A stretch of 64,000 nucleotides of DNA from Emergomyces orientalis (Eukaryota; Ascomycota; Eurotiomycetes; Onygenales; Ajellomycetaceae): positions 248,001 through 312,000 of the forward strand of contig MOWL01000069.1 of NCBI GenBank assembly GCA_002110485.1, given 5' to 3'. This document shows positions 1 to 13,300 of this stretch, piece after piece. The notes below the pieces were generated by a model, which searched no databases, was not told the DNA's origin, and was given only the letters and a program-made list of their open reading frames with translations. How positions within the stretch are numbered: the stretch's first letter is position 1; each line of letters begins with the position of its first letter. The position numbers and the translations under genes were made by a program.

Positions 1-1
1 A

Positions 2-562
2 CAAGAGGCAGAAGCTGCCCGAGCTGCGGAGGAGGCTGCCAATCAAACAGATCATAGGAGCAACGAGAGGAAGAACATGGATGCAGTTTTTTCTCGTCTT
101 GGGTTGAAAGAGAGAGAAATTCGCCCTGACGGGCATTGTCTCTATGCTGCTGTTGCTACTCAGCTTAGGGACAAAGGTATTCCATTAAAGGTTTCTCCAA
201 CAGCTCTAGAGTCTTCAGGTCTCAAGCCCGGATCCATCGTGGCCGGATATCGAACCGTGAGGGATGTGACAGCCAGTTTCATTACAAATCACGCGGATGA
301 TTTCGCACCATTTATTGAAGAACCCTTGCCTGAATACGTCCGCAAAATAAGGGACACTGCGGAATGGGGAGGGCAACTGGAACTACAAGCTATTGCTCAA
401 GCATACGGTGTTCATGTTAATGTTATTCAAGGAGACGGACGAATCGAGAAATTCGAACCCCAAAATCGTAACAAAGAAGACGACGAGACAATATGGCTCG
501 CGTACTATCGACATACTTACGGACTGGGAGAACATTACAACGCCTTAACAAAAGTTTCTTGA
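2..562 (+). CDS. OTU-domain cysteine protease (OTUD6/Otu2-like), 5' end outside window
   Basis: Partial gene: the reading frame is open from base 2, and 25 residues rich in Glu, Ala and Arg precede the Met at 77, so the true start lies upstream. The C-terminal OTU domain is complete. Motif DGHCLYAAV carries the catalytic Asp and Cys (the family usually has DGNCLFRA), and GEHYNAL near the end carries the catalytic His. OTU enzymes of this group remove ubiquitin from substrates; yeast Otu2 and human OTUD6 have an N-terminal charged coiled coil, which fits the visible upstream residues. No intron is seen in the part present. The gene ends 96 bp from the 3' end of the convergent methyltransferase gene. 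The family call is strong; the orthology to Otu2/OTUD6 rests on domain order. Confidence 0.88.
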   Translation, partial: QEAEAARAAEEAANQTDHRSNERKNMDAVFSRLGLKEREIRPDGHCLYAAVATQLRDKGIPLKVSPTALESSGLKPGSIVAGYRTVRDVTASFITNHADDFAPFIEEPLPEYVRKIRDTAEWGGQLELQAIAQAYGVHVNVIQGDGRIEKFEPQNRNKEDDETIWLAYYRHTYGLGEHYNALTKVS

Positions 563-658
563 GAAAAGTAGTAGGTAATTTGAAAATTATACAGAGGGGG
601 GCCCTTCGAACAACGTTAAATTCATCACGTCATCCGTTCAACAACCCACTATTCAATA

Positions 659-1813
659 TTAATCTCGGCGACGCCAAATCGCTACCCAGTCCTGGACGTT
701 TCCACTGTCGTCTTTACCAACTGCATGTGTCCTTTCTGGCTGCCAATGGGCCACGCGCTCCATCCCATTAGGGCTCGGCTCTTTCAGTGGATCCGTTTTA
801 ATATGGCTGTTTATGTATGGGATATCCTCACCCGGATGGCTGAGATGTTCCATATAAGCTGCGGGAGGAGATGCGAACGGAGGGCCTTCTGTGGCCGGAT
901 CTTTCGCGGTAGGGAACTCAAGGCAAATGAGGTTTCCATGTGGTGATGGTGCTAGCAATTGGGACATGCGGGAGGCCCATCGCGGGCGAAGAACTGGGTT
1001 CAATGCGCAAAAGAACTATATCGTACAAAAGGAACAATATTGGTTCCGACTTGTTAGGCAGGACTTCGATATCAAATTAGACCTTCTCCGCCCAGGCACG
1101 TATAGCATATATAACCTTGGAAACAGATATGTGTGCAGAGGAGAACATAATCTTACCGTATAATCATATATAAGATCAAAGCCTCCCTCCCCAACCCCAA
1201 TTTTTTCCAACCAATCGTTCTTAAAAAAGTCCCCTTGGACAAACGTAACATTCCCTTTCCCTGTGCGCTCATCCCGAACTAGAATATCATCCCCAACCCT
1301 AGCAGCTTCCTGGCGACAAATCTCCACCGCTGTATCACTGTATTCCAACCCATACGCATCGTATCCAAACCCTGCCAACAGAAAAACATCAAAACCCCGC
1401 CCACAACCGGGAACAAGCGCCTTTTTCCTCTTATTTCCGTTCCCATCTCCTCCCCCTGGCACTGCTGCCACGTTGTCATCCTGAAGCGGAGTTCCCAAGA
1501 ACCCGCGCCGCTGGAGAAGGGTGTCCTCTAGTGCGGGGTTGTGCTCTCCGCGGTCCCAGGGAGTGGTTTCTTTCTTCCATAGCTCGTCCCAGGCATCAAC
1601 CTGGTTTTCCGGCTGGAATTTCGAGAAATGCTCGCTCAATTTGGGTTGGTTGAGAGATGGTTTCGACATTGTGGAGAGTTTAGAGGGGTAAATGGCGGGG
1701 TATCGGATCGGGATCTCGTAGTTAAAAGAGGAAGTGATGGACCTGAAAAGCAGGTTTTTTTGGCCAAAATCAAAATGGGGTTTGAGATTACGTAGCCGTT
1801 GACAAAGGCTCAT
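659..1813 (-). CDS. Thiopurine/thiol S-methyltransferase family protein (SAM-dependent)
   Basis: Two exons, 1813..1157 and 1015..659, with a 141-bp intron (donor GTAAGA, acceptor ATAG); the joined protein has 337 residues. The splice restores the conserved run DLIYDYT-FFCALNP. The SAM-binding motif I is LVPGCGRGFD at residues 133-142, followed by GLEYS as the acidic end of strand 2. The segment WDELWKKETTPWDRGEHNPAL is the TPMT-family N-terminal signature. Members transfer methyl from S-adenosylmethionine to thiol or halide acceptors; the substrate here cannot be read from sequence. A second in-frame ATG at 1669 (Met49, MSKPSLNQ) sits where many relatives begin. The preceding 48 residues are rich in Arg, Lys and Ser and poor in acids, so they could be a mitochondrial presequence or an unused extension. 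Confidence 0.88.
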
Positions 1814-3894
1814 TTTTGATGGATATGATGTTACATAGATCAGTTCTAACCGTAGTAATTAGTATAGGTGGAAGAGCGTGGATGTTTGCATCTGTTTGTT
1901 AGCAGGGAAGACCTAGGCACATGCTCGACTTGGTAATGTACTGTACATCCAACAACCTAATCTTGAGAGATGCTATTATAGACGACCTATATTAGTTGAA
2001 CGGACATTTGATTGAGTATTTGTGGAAATACTCTACAGTGGGCAATTCTCCCTTTACGTTCTTATTTATAATTGGCAATATATGGACAGCGATGGTGCAT
2101 TGTATCATCTGGCTTGAGCGAGTACACATTTCCAACAATAGATCAAGATAAGGCTGCCAGAACATGACATAGATACCATACTAATACTTTCTTTCCGTGA
2201 TGATATTTCTTTGGTCTCAAGAAGGAAGGATTTGTGCAATTGATCCTAATAATAATATCCCCAATAACGCATCCTCTGCTCTCAACCGCTTCAGCTATCT
2301 TAATGCGTCGAGAACTAGTTGTTGTCTTTGGCCCAGTACTACAACACACATAAACATAACAGTGCCTCGATGGTCTTAAATAAAATTCTTCTTCTAAACG
2401 CAGTGTCTATATGTCGGCCATGCTAACACATGCCGATTGATTTCGGGCCGAAAGGCTAGAAGTACGTCTTTAGATCAACCGGAACGGGAAGAGTGCGGGC
2501 GTTAAACTATTCGATTTGAACCATTCCAACCCAGCAAGGGAAGATTTAGATGTTCTCATACGGAGTGATCCGTACTTGAGTGATAAACAAGAGATTGTGG
2601 GGATTGGAGAGATTCTGGAAGCTTGCTTGAAGAGTTTCCAAGCAACAGCCCAGCGGATGGACCGCGGCTTTCGGCTATGCTTGGGAGTCTTGGATAACCG
2701 AAGGGCTGTGATTCGCGGCTTCATGTTGGCCCGGGGTTTAACGGCAATAACGCCAGTGGCTGACAATATGCTTAGCTAACCAGGCGCAGCTTTAGGATCT
2801 AAATATTGACCACAATCTCAAGGTAAAACCACAGTGGTGAGCATGAAAACACCCTTATTCAGAAACGATGGCTGGCGGCTGTCGCACAATGATTCGTGAT
2901 TCGCCTGATAGACTCTTGCGGGACTCCAGCGTTTGGGGAATCGATGGCCGGTCCATATGCGAAACTCATCGGTCACACCACGGCAAATCGGCATCCCAGA
3001 ACATTGGAGACAAATCTAGCCCACAACCCCGCGCCAGCTAGCTCTTGACTCATTGAGTCATTGGTAAACCAGATCTTGCTTCCAATTTGTCCATATATCA
3101 CCGAAATGATTAACTAAACTGGATTTCATTCCCGTCTCTCTGGCGAGGGAAGTATGGCGATGCCAGAGCAAATTGAAATCGCCGGAGCGCGCCGACAATG
3201 CAAAGAAGAGAAAATGCCATCAACCGAAGGGAATGATAGAAGTGCCTGGCTCGAAGAAAGTTAACTACCAACCTAGGGACTCTGGAAAATTCCTACACTA
3301 GCCTCTTTCTAACTTCTCGTTCGGCGAATTTTGCGGGATGGCATTTTCCGCTCGCTATCTCGGCTAGGGCAGTCATTAACGTTGCTTAGTGGAGAATCCA
3401 CCTGCCGAATGCCATGTTTTATCCTAGGCTCGTCTTCTCTTCTGGAGTGCGATTTTGCTCGGCCTCTCTATTCTTTATCCGAACTCCATGCTGCTGTCGA
3501 ATGCCAACAGAGATTTTTGCCTCTAATCACCTCGTCATTTTTTTACCCCATTGTCGTGTTACGAGGATGGCTGGGATGTCACGATCAATTATACTTGGCT
3601 CTAGTACTCTCAATTGCATTTCTTACTCTTGCGGTCCGTCGCATGGATGTATTGCTGTACAAATCTCAAGTTGTTCTCGATTTACATGAGATATTGCGGT
3701 GTGGAAAGGGTTCTATTGCGCAACATTACCCTATTCTATATATGACTCTACCGCGTATTGATATATCTCTGTTAATATCAATCCGTTTATACTTTGGGAC
3801 AATCGCGTCCTTCTCCCACGATTCTATATCTGGCTTGTTCCCTCCAGCACTTTGAGTCTAAACTCACTGAGCCCATCAAAATTGCAACGAATCA
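1814..3894. other. Intergenic stretch with no gene I can support
   Basis: 2.1 kb between the divergent methyltransferase and transporter genes. At about 2504-2779 an open stretch on the plus strand has gene-like codon use (segment ENDING VADNMLS) but lacks an ATG at its open end and resembles no family I know. It may be a worn gene fragment. The 174-codon open frame at 3331-3855 opens with TTG, not ATG, and lies in the presumed transporter promoter and leader. Both are left uncalled. Confidence 0.4.
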
Positions 3895-5756
3895 ATGGCT
3901 TCATCCGAAGCTGACAGGGAAGTGGGTCGCTTGCCAACCCGGGAATACGAAACGGCAGGGGCAAACGCAGAGAAATATCTTGGAGCAGTTGACCATAGCG
4001 ATGGTACAGACCAGCAAGGTCTACCAAGGACAGAAAATAGGGATGAGGAGGCGAATCCATCAAGGCCCCGGTCTCGTTCCCTAGATGAAGAGGCAGGTGC
4101 CGATTTTGCGACGACGGAACTGACCAATTCATACTCTGCCGCTGTGATAGTCCCCAGAAATAAGCGTCGAGGCTTACTAGGACGTCTCGCGCTGCTTCCT
4201 GAAGTTGAGAACCCTCAAAAGTATCCTCGTAGAACGAAATGGTTGATCACATTAATAATTGGAATTGCAGCTGTGGCTGCACCTATCGGCAGCGCGATAT
4301 TCTACCGTTAGTCTTTGTTCCCCTAAGCCGACTTTATAACCTATTTTGACGTCCCATATTTTCCCAGCTGCCCTCGGGGAAGTTGCATCATCCCTCAACA
4401 CAACCCCCACAATCACCAACCTTTCCGTCGCATTGTACATGTTGAGCATGGGCATTTGCCCACTATGGTGGTCCACCTTCAGCGAAGCCTTCGGCCGTCG
4501 CTCGATATACCTCATATCATTCGCTCTTTTCAACGTTTTCAATATCCTATCCGCCGTCGCAACCTCTATAGAAATGCTTATTGTTTTGCGATTACTGAGC
4601 GGAGGAGCAGCAGCTTCGGTTCAGGCGATTGGGGCGGGAACAATTGCGGATATTTGGGAAACACGAGAAAGAGGCAGAGCGATGGGTATCTTCTTCTTGG
4701 GACCGCTGTGTGGACCTTTACTTGCCCCCATTATCGGAGGTGTAATGTCACAAGCTTGGGGCTGGAGGAGCACGCAATGGTTTTTGACCATATATGGCGG
4801 AATATCACTAGTGATTCTCGTTTTTGCGCTCCCGGAGACACTAGTTTCAAGAAAAAACCTGCCTGCGGAGGTAGAACCAAACGCTGACCTGAGCCGCACT
4901 CTCAGCCGAGTGTCTTCTCGCCAAGTTGCCGAAAGCACCGCCAAATGGTTAATAATTATGAGAATGATCTTCATAGATCCGCTCAAGATCTTACTTTACC
5001 TCCGCTTTCCAGCCGTGTTTCTGACTGTGCTCTATGGGAGCATCGCTTTCGCATCATTATATGTGCTGAACATAAGTATTCAAAATACTTTCAGCCAACC
5101 GCCGTATAACTTCTCCGTGATGATTGTCGGATTGCTATATATCCCTCATTCGGTGGGATATGTAATCTCTAGTATCATTGGTGGCAGGTGGATGGACTCT
5201 ATAATGCAACGCGAGGCAAGGAAGGCAAACAGAGTGGATGAGAGTGGGATGTACATCTATCGCCCTGAGGATAGAATGGGGGAAAATGCTTGGCTTGGAG
5301 CATTCATTTATCCAGCAGCCATGATCTGGTACGGCTGGACGGCGGAGAAATCTGTATTTTGGGCTGTTCCAGTATGTACTTCACTGGCCCACCCCGCTGT
5401 CTCTTTCGTGTCTTCCCTTCCCATGACCATCTTATGCAAAACTGACCTATTTCATTCAGACAATAGCCAACTTTTTCTTCGGCATCGGTTCCATGATAAT
5501 ATTCAGTATGTCAACGACAATGTTGACAGAATTCATGCCCCATAGTTCATCTACAGGCGTTGCAGTGAACAACTTCACACGCAATATCTTCGCATGCGTC
5601 GGAAGCGTTGTTGCCGCTCCTATCATCCGCGCCATCGGCAACGGTTGGCTATTCACAGCCCTCGCCTGCGTGGCATTTGCTGGAGGCTCAGTGATTTGGG
5701 CGATGAGGCGGTTCGGGCCGCGATGGCGGATTTCGATGGAGGCGAAAGTGAATTGA
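3895..5756 (+). CDS. MFS drug:H+ antiporter, DHA1 family (Qdr/Dtr1-like)
   Basis: Three exons, 3895..4306, 4368..5371 and 5460..5756, give 570 residues; introns are 61 and 88 bp. The splices restore SAIFYPALGEVASS and FWAVPTIANFFFG. About 115 hydrophilic N-terminal residues come before the first membrane span. Motif A is a variant, STFSEAFGRRSIYL; motif C of proton antiporters is GPLCGPLLAPIIGG, which marks the 12-span DHA1 group. A hydrophilic central loop follows span 6. Such proteins export drugs, weak acids or metabolites across the plasma membrane using the proton gradient; the Qdr/Dtr1 branch fits the WW-FSE-FGRR pattern best, but the substrate is unknown. It stands alone, with no biosynthetic genes beside it, so a role in secondary-metabolite export is not suggested by context. 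Confidence 0.9.
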
Positions 5757-8700
5757 TGGGATGAATGGAATGGTTCCGCATATAGGTGATGGACAAAATT
5801 CATGTATTAAGAGACGAGGCATACACTCTTTTCTTGCTTAGCTTTGACTCTAGTGATAAGTATCAGTGAAACTGCGTCGTTGCGTATATATAACAATTTG
5901 ATTCCCACAGCTGATTACCCACTTGATGCATTATTGTTTGGGCTTTTGTCTACCATTGGAGGATTTTAAGTAGGTATTTGGCCCTTTTTTCTCGCTATTA
6001 TATACTACCTTTCTCTTCTCGCTTGCGGGAATTCCATTAAAAGCTCTCGGGTATTTATGTTTCTTGCGCTGCGCGAAATGAATATCGGGCTCTCACATAG
6101 AAGCCAGCATCAACAAAATTAAGATTAAAATGAAAATTAAAAAAGGCATAGATAAAACGGCATATGGTTAAAATATTATTATGGTTCTTTTCTGATGTAG
6201 AGGAACAGATCAGTACTTTTACAGTCAACTTAATTCATGTGTTTTCACTACATTGATCACGGGTTTTAGAACATCGAAATGTCCATATCCTGGTCCCTGA
6301 TAACGGTGTAAATGTACTAGTATATTCCCTCGGCTTCTTCTATATAGTTTGGACTGTCTGAGTGATTTTTTCAATTTCTAAAGGTTTCCATAAATATCAC
6401 TAGCCAAGGTGGTTCGGATTTTCTTCTTCCAGGGCGTAGATGATGATTAAGGTCCTTTCAATTTGGACTGGTGATATATGAAGTTGATTTGTGTCAACCC
6501 TACATCTTATCAAGTAGTGATATATCAATGGTGATGAATGGTTCGCCACTTCGGCTCTAATTTTTAATGAGACAGAACTCTCAGGCCCCTTCTAATATGC
6601 TTTTAATTGTGCTGTAGGAAGTGATGTGTATAATAACTTGAAATAGTTATTTAGATCATTTACACTATTACGAAATAGTACGCTTTGGCTCACACTACAT
6701 ATAAATTTTTGCGGCAAGTCCGGCTGTCAAGTCAGACAATAGATGGATCCTACAAGGCAGTTCCGCAATGACAAAGATCGGTTTAACAGTAGAAACTTGG
6801 AAGAGTAAGTTCAAAATTGGCTATAGAGAGCCCCCCCCTCTGCTCTTCTAAATAAATAGTGTGGGAACCATGCACGTCCGCTCAAACATATTTGACTGGC
6901 GGGGGAATTGAAGGGTAGGGGAAATTTTGCCAATTTTGTCATGCGTAGTGCTTCTCTTTCTATTCCTAAAGCTGTCATTCTATATGATAGGTTAGAGGGA
7001 ATCGGAGTGGAGTTGATGAGACCTGCCAGTGCAGTGGTGATGGGTCGGACCACACATAAACATAATTATAGGGTGTGATGTTGGATTTGGATATCAATTT
7101 GTTTTCTAATGTATGATTTGGCGGGGCTTATGCTTTTTGCGTCCACCTTGCACTACAAGAGGGGTTGAAGTGATGGGCTTGCTGGGTATGCAAAATCATC
7201 GTTGATATTGTTTGTAATGATAAAGGGGAAACTGCTGGCGTAATTAGTACAGGGGAATGATAATGTCGCGAAAAATTCCGTAGTATCTAGAACAATGAAG
7301 CGGCAGTTTGATTCATCACCCAGCGGAGGGGCAATTTTTCAATTAGCTCACGGTATTGACGGAGGGATATATCATTTCGTCATTGAGAAAAGAAATAAAT
7401 AACAGATAAAAGGTGGGGAGGGTCAGATTGTAGCGGATAAGCGTTTTCAACTCTGAACAGTAGTACAGGCCAAGGCTTGGTAGTGAGTTACTGTTTGATA
7501 GGATTTCTTCTAGTAAAATGCTAATCCCCGCAGGACATGCATAGTATGCAAAGAAACAACACTGCTCATACAGAAAAACCAAATGAGGTTAAGACAAAAA
7601 GGTGTGGAACCTCGTAAGCGCCAATTAATGAGGAAAGGATAAATGTTAATCCATTCCGCGTCAACATATGCACTTAGTGCTTTTGGCTGATGGCTTTCAT
7701 GGAGTAGGAGATTTAGTGGAAACATCAAAGGAATGATGAATGACAATCGTGTGATGTTCAAAGTTTCGGCACGCAGTGTAGCATAGAAAACAACAAATAT
7801 CATTTGCCACGTTAGTTTAAACGTTTGTTGTATTAGTGGGATGGAGGGTAGCTTGGTGGCATTACTACGCATACTTGTACTACTAGGCCAAGTAGGAAAT
7901 CTTCCTCAGCCATGGAAGTCTCGAGGGGCAGATTGTTATCCCTTAGTTATCGAGCATGGTGTTATGTCCCTCGTGGTACGGAAGGATTCCCGGGATTACT
8001 GTTTCTGATGTTGTGCTTTTCGCAGAACCCATTTAACGTGGGATGGGTGGGATTGTTGATTTTGTTTGGCGGGAGGGGGGAAGAGGGGTTGCTTAAGTTA
8101 TGTTTTCAGGAGCCAGGGTCTATATCCTACAATATGCCTAGGGTATGTAAGGGTTATATTTTGGGACTCGTGCATGCGGAGCAATGGTGAGATTGAGAAT
8201 GGACATATCTTTCGGGATGCTTGTCTGAGATATTGTTTAACTCTTGCCTATGTTGTTTTATTGGGAGAAGAATGCTGGCACGTATATATCCGCTGCCCCT
8301 TGGGCCCAGCTTTTATTCTCGTTTTGTTGTTTGCTACCCTCTTTGGGTATCTTCCAGGTAGGGAAGATGCAAATCTGATATGATATGTATGATAAATGGC
8401 TTTGATCTGGAACCAGCCCGTTTTTTTAGCATAATCGGGTACCTAACTCGTTCAGCTGGTTAATTCCAATTATCAATAACCAGACTATGACATTGACATT
8501 GGTTTACTACGAGCAGCATCTTGAGATCGCAAGACCCAAGGCCTAGCCATGATTAAATCCAATATGATGGTGGAAAGTGAACTACAGGGTTTTTTTTAAA
8601 ATTCACCTGTTTCGAATAATTGAGCAACCCGCTGCTCTGCACAGATTAGTCGCAGTGTTCCTGTCGGGGATAGGGCATTGGCTGTTTACCTTGGGCGATT

Positions 8701-10377
8701 ATATCTGATTGTGAGGGCCCCATGACAGGAATTATTTATAGAATTGACGAACATGGCAATTTTGATTCATCCTGACACTGCTTCTCCGTCTCTGAGTGGC
8801 AATTGTAACCACAGGAGAAAAAACGGACAAGGAACACCTTGAGATGGAGTTACCACGTCAATTGCCAAAAAAGAAAGCCCTGGAACAAGATTACCTCCCG
8901 ATATCCACTGAATAAGAAGAATCGATTTAACGGAAGTTAATCCACGCCCAAACCTGCGGCTTTCCTGTAACCAGATGTAATGCGAGAATCAAATGGCAAT
9001 ATCAGGCCGCAATCTGCAGGCATGAGGCATCCAATCACGAGTGACGCCAAGCACTGTTGGCCAATGGTGGGCCATCTAGGTCACGGGGTCTGGGCTTTGA
9101 TCTCACCTCACTTTGTCGCCTCAACCTCCTCCTGCTTCCCTTCTCTATTTCCAACCTCCACTTTCCTGGGTGGTTGACTGCATTGTCTGTTTCCCTTAGC
9201 CTGGGGGTTCGCCCATGGGCTGCAATGGCTGGCCTCATCCAGCCACTATTGATATGATGCCGCTGTATCCCACGCTTTGCAGCGGATTGACAATCGCGTT
9301 GCTCCAGCAATGGCCCTGCTCAAAAACCCACAAGCATCCAGGAACAACTCCCGCTCACTTACACCAGACTGCCCCACCAGATTCATGCGGAAGACCGATA
9401 ATGTGAATACCTGCATCATCCTCACGTATGGCTATGGCGTGATATGTACAGACCACTCTGCGTACACAATCATCATACGACTTGATGACTGAGGCCAAAC
9501 CAATAACGGCCAAGTGGAAAGCTGTAACCTCGTCCGCCCTGCTCCGGCCGGAGCCAATTGCTGGAGACGTTGGGCAGAAACCTAAGGTCGTTTCCAGGCA
9601 GGAAAATTTTACCATGCCACTTGTCTTGCACGGCATTCTGAGGCATCGCCATTTCTGGCCTCTGTTCGATGCTCACTACTTCCCAGGCTGTTGGTTAAAT
9701 TAATCCATTGACTAGGCGAGGTACTTCCGCCCTTATTTGAATTAATTCCACCACTTTCATTGGAAGTTATGAAAGCTATTATTGCTTATTAGATTTCCCA
9801 CAAGACGTGTTTTGTCTTGCTTTCTTTTTATCTCTAGTGCTGAGATGTTTTTTTGTTTCCGTTATTTCTGGATCGCCATTTCAAGTCGCCCATGCTGACA
9901 ACATGGTGCATGGTTTCGGCTTTCGGGCTTGCATCAGCAACTCACTCTAGTGCGGTTGGTACATGCCAGTGAATTCTTCAAGAATCCGGTCATATCGTGA
10001 GACGTGGCCCAATGGCATATAATACCTCCACGAATTGGTCGATGAATGTGCCTTCCACCTAGCTGGTTGCGGATTCGTTTTTACAGGGCTTCCACCACCG
10101 TTCTCAGTGGAAGATATCACCTGCGTCATGTGTTAGGGCAGTCAGACATGTGCTCTGTTGATATTCTGTTCCCTATTACATCGCCTCCTTTGCTGTTCCT
10201 CGCCAGGTCCATCCTCTCATATCTTAAACTTCGTTGACCTGGTCACTGTGTGTCACTCTCTTTGGCGACTCATTTATTTTACTCACCCCTCACTTTACTT
10301 CACTTTTAAATCAGCGAATCCCCCCGCCAGCGCCCTGCGCCCTCTCGTTATTCTGATACATCATTTGCCAGTCAAAT
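5757..10377. other. 4.6-kb gene-free region
   Basis: No open frame here resembles a known family, and none beyond about 120 codons is seen. From about 6500 to 8400 the plus strand looks rich in G and T and poor in C, which could reflect old C-to-T damage (RIP) of a repeat, but no transposon motif survives that I can recognise. The last few hundred bases, which are rich in C and T, are the likely promoter and leader of the acidic-protein gene at 10378. Confidence 0.5.
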
Positions 10378-13300
10378 ATGGCAAAGAAGAAGGCTAGGAA
10401 GCAAAAGAATAACCATCCTCCAAGCTCCACGAACACCTCTAATACCAGCGACAACGACATCGACAACAATTCACCTGAAGTAGGTGCTGTCGCAGTGACT
10501 GCACATTTACAAGATGACGAAGCCTCCGTTCGAGTATGCAAAGCTCCCTGAATTTACATATCAAACGTTCGACCTTAAAACTCTCAAGTTCTCAAACGTT
10601 CCAGTCATTCCTGTCTATGAGACGGTTGGAAGAGTCGACGATGATAAGGTCAATGCTGACATTGAGTCGAACAAGGATAATGGTCAGGATGATTCATCAG
10701 TGACTGACCCCACTAAACCTGCTTCATCCCCTCACGAAACCTCACCGCCCGAACCCTCGAACGGTACGTCCATTGAATAACTTCATATTTTCTATTCCCG
10801 CACCTATTTTTGTATGTTGTGCTGGTATACCTTGTATAAGCAATTTTAACTTCCTACTATGTCTGTTATAAAAGTATCTTGTGAACCCACGATTGATGTT
10901 TGAGATGTAAAGATACCCACGGAGAAGATACATGTCCATCTGAAAAAATGGTATCCACCGGAAACGCAACTGACTCTGTTCCAGATATAGAAGCGAAGGA
11001 GGGGGAAGATAAGGAATTGAAGGAAGAGGAAGCGGAAGAGCAAGCGAGTGAAGAGAAACCTACCGGGGATGTAACTGAAGAAAAAAATGAATGCCTTTCA
11101 AATGAAGGTAGTGAAGATTGCAAAGAAGATACGCCAGATGAAACAAAAGAAAATGGGGAGCATGAAAATGAGATAGCTGCGAATGAGGATACCAGCCCTC
11201 TATCTGATGACGGAAGTCCGGAAAATGTCGAACCCGAAGGACCCGAGGCCAGCGAGAGTCAAGAGCCTGATCCTCCCACCGAAACGCCACTAGGTAGCAC
11301 TGAGGCCTGTGACAATGATGGTAATATATACTTCGATTTTCCAGGAGGCGCAATACTGACCAGTATAAAAGAGCTAGAATTCCCAGATGTCGACCCCGAA
11401 GCTGAGATTGATCAAGTCGAAGCAGAGAAGGAAGCTGAGGCTAAAGTTGACGATGACGATGAGGAAAACATAGCGGTAAACCCATGCCATGAAGAAACAG
11501 ACGAGGCATCAGATGAGCTCAATAAAGAGAACGAAACAGCCGTTAACGAAACTGCTGCACCCGATGCGGAGGCGCCTGAATCGGATGATACGATCCAAGC
11601 CGACGAAAAGGACCTTGAGTCACCTGAGACAGAAAGTTCTGCCGAAACTGTATCTCCTGAGCCAGAGGCACAAGACGAGCCTGAAGAATCTCCAACGGAG
11701 GAACCGGCAGCGGACGAGCCAACCACCGCAGAGCCAGCTATTGCTGATGAGCCTGAAGCAACGCCACCAGAAGCAGTTCCGGCTGAAGATTCTCCAGCTG
11801 CCGAAAGTCCCGTGGATGCCCCAGCTTCAGTAGCAGATCCAGCTGCCGAGGGTTCTCTCGATGGAACACTCAACGCCCCAGAAGAAACGCCCGCTGAAGG
11901 CGCACCAGTTGAAGAAACACCGTCCCCAGAAGAGGAGCCAACTGAACCTCCGCCCTCGGAAGAGGCGCTAGAGTCAGTAAATGTCACCTCAGATGAACCA
12001 GCCCCAGAAGAAGTGCTACCCAATGACGACTCACCTGCCGATGATTCCGATCCCGAAGATGCTCCAGCTGAAGAGCCCACACCAGAAGAAGGGCCTGCCG
12101 TTGAAGACCCTCCTCCTGAAGAGCCTATCCCAGCAGAGGGGCCTACCTCTGAGGAACCGGCCGCTCAGGAACCCCTCACCGAAGAGCCACGCATGGTAGA
12201 AGCTACCCCAGATGAGCCAGCAACGGAAGACTTCCCCACAGAAGAACCCACTGCAGTAGAAGAACCTACCCTCCAAAAACCAGCTTCGGAGAATCCTCCT
12301 CCTGAAGAAGCTCCTGCTGATCTTTCGCCTGCCGAAGAACCCTCCATTGAAGATGCAGCCGCTGAAGATCCCCCTGCTCAAGACTCCGCTGTCGAAGGGC
12401 CGATTCTACTGGAAGATGCTCCTGCAGAAAAAGTGGATGTGGAAGAACCAGTTGCAGAAGAGCCATCACAAGTGGAAGATGCTCCAGGCCCAGACGCCAT
12501 GCCAGACGAGCCGACTCCAGAGGTAGCTGTTGTTGAAGAACCTTCTGCTCCGGAGGAATCAGCCCCCAAAGAAATTTCGGCTGAGGACATTCCGCCAGAA
12601 AAGTCGCCCGCCGATGAATCCATTGGAGAAATGACTGGTGGAAATATTGAAGAAGCCATAATCGACTCACCAGCGGGAGAATCCGCAGAGGGCGTCACAT
12701 CCTCGAAGACAAGACGGAGAAAACGACGGCATCGCTCGCAATGGGAACGCGAGAGGCGGGGGTCCAAGAGTTCTTCTGACAGTTATGCTCTTCGTCGTCG
12801 AAAGGGCGAGCGAGCAGTTTTTGCAAACCCATTGTCGGAAGCACTTGGCGAAGCGAAGAAACAAAGGCTATCAAGGTTGAGTTCTGATGAGGAGAGGATG
12901 GAACGACAGAGGAGAAGAGAAAGTCGCAGATATAGTGAAGGACGCACTAGAAGGGGGAGCGCAGCGAAGTATTCATATGATACAAGTCGCCTTTCGGGTT
13001 CTTCCGAAAGCAGAAGGGATTCGACCTCGTTTACCTTTTCAGCCATAGCTGCCAAACCGGTTGCACTACTGAAACTTATCGCCAATGGAGAGTCCAAGAC
13101 CAATGGACCCTTGCTCAAACTTAACGTAACCGACCAATACGAGAGAAGATTATCCACAACCCGTCCATCCGACTCATCGAGCAGTTCCCGCCCCCATTCC
13201 AATTCTCACTTGCATCGCAAGCATCGACATCATGGCGGGAAGGAGCCAAGAAGCCGCGAGGATAGGTCGCCAAGAGACTCGACTGACGACGCCGACGCTG

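Noticed and set aside
3331..3855. 174-codon plus-strand open frame upstream of the transporter
   Set aside because: It opens with TTG rather than ATG, has no family resemblance and lies in the likely transporter promoter.
11412..12080. 222-codon minus-strand open frame rich in Ser and Gly
   Set aside because: It is the mirror of the Glu/Pro-coding repeat of the acidic-protein gene; GAA and CCx repeats read backwards avoid stops. No domain is visible.
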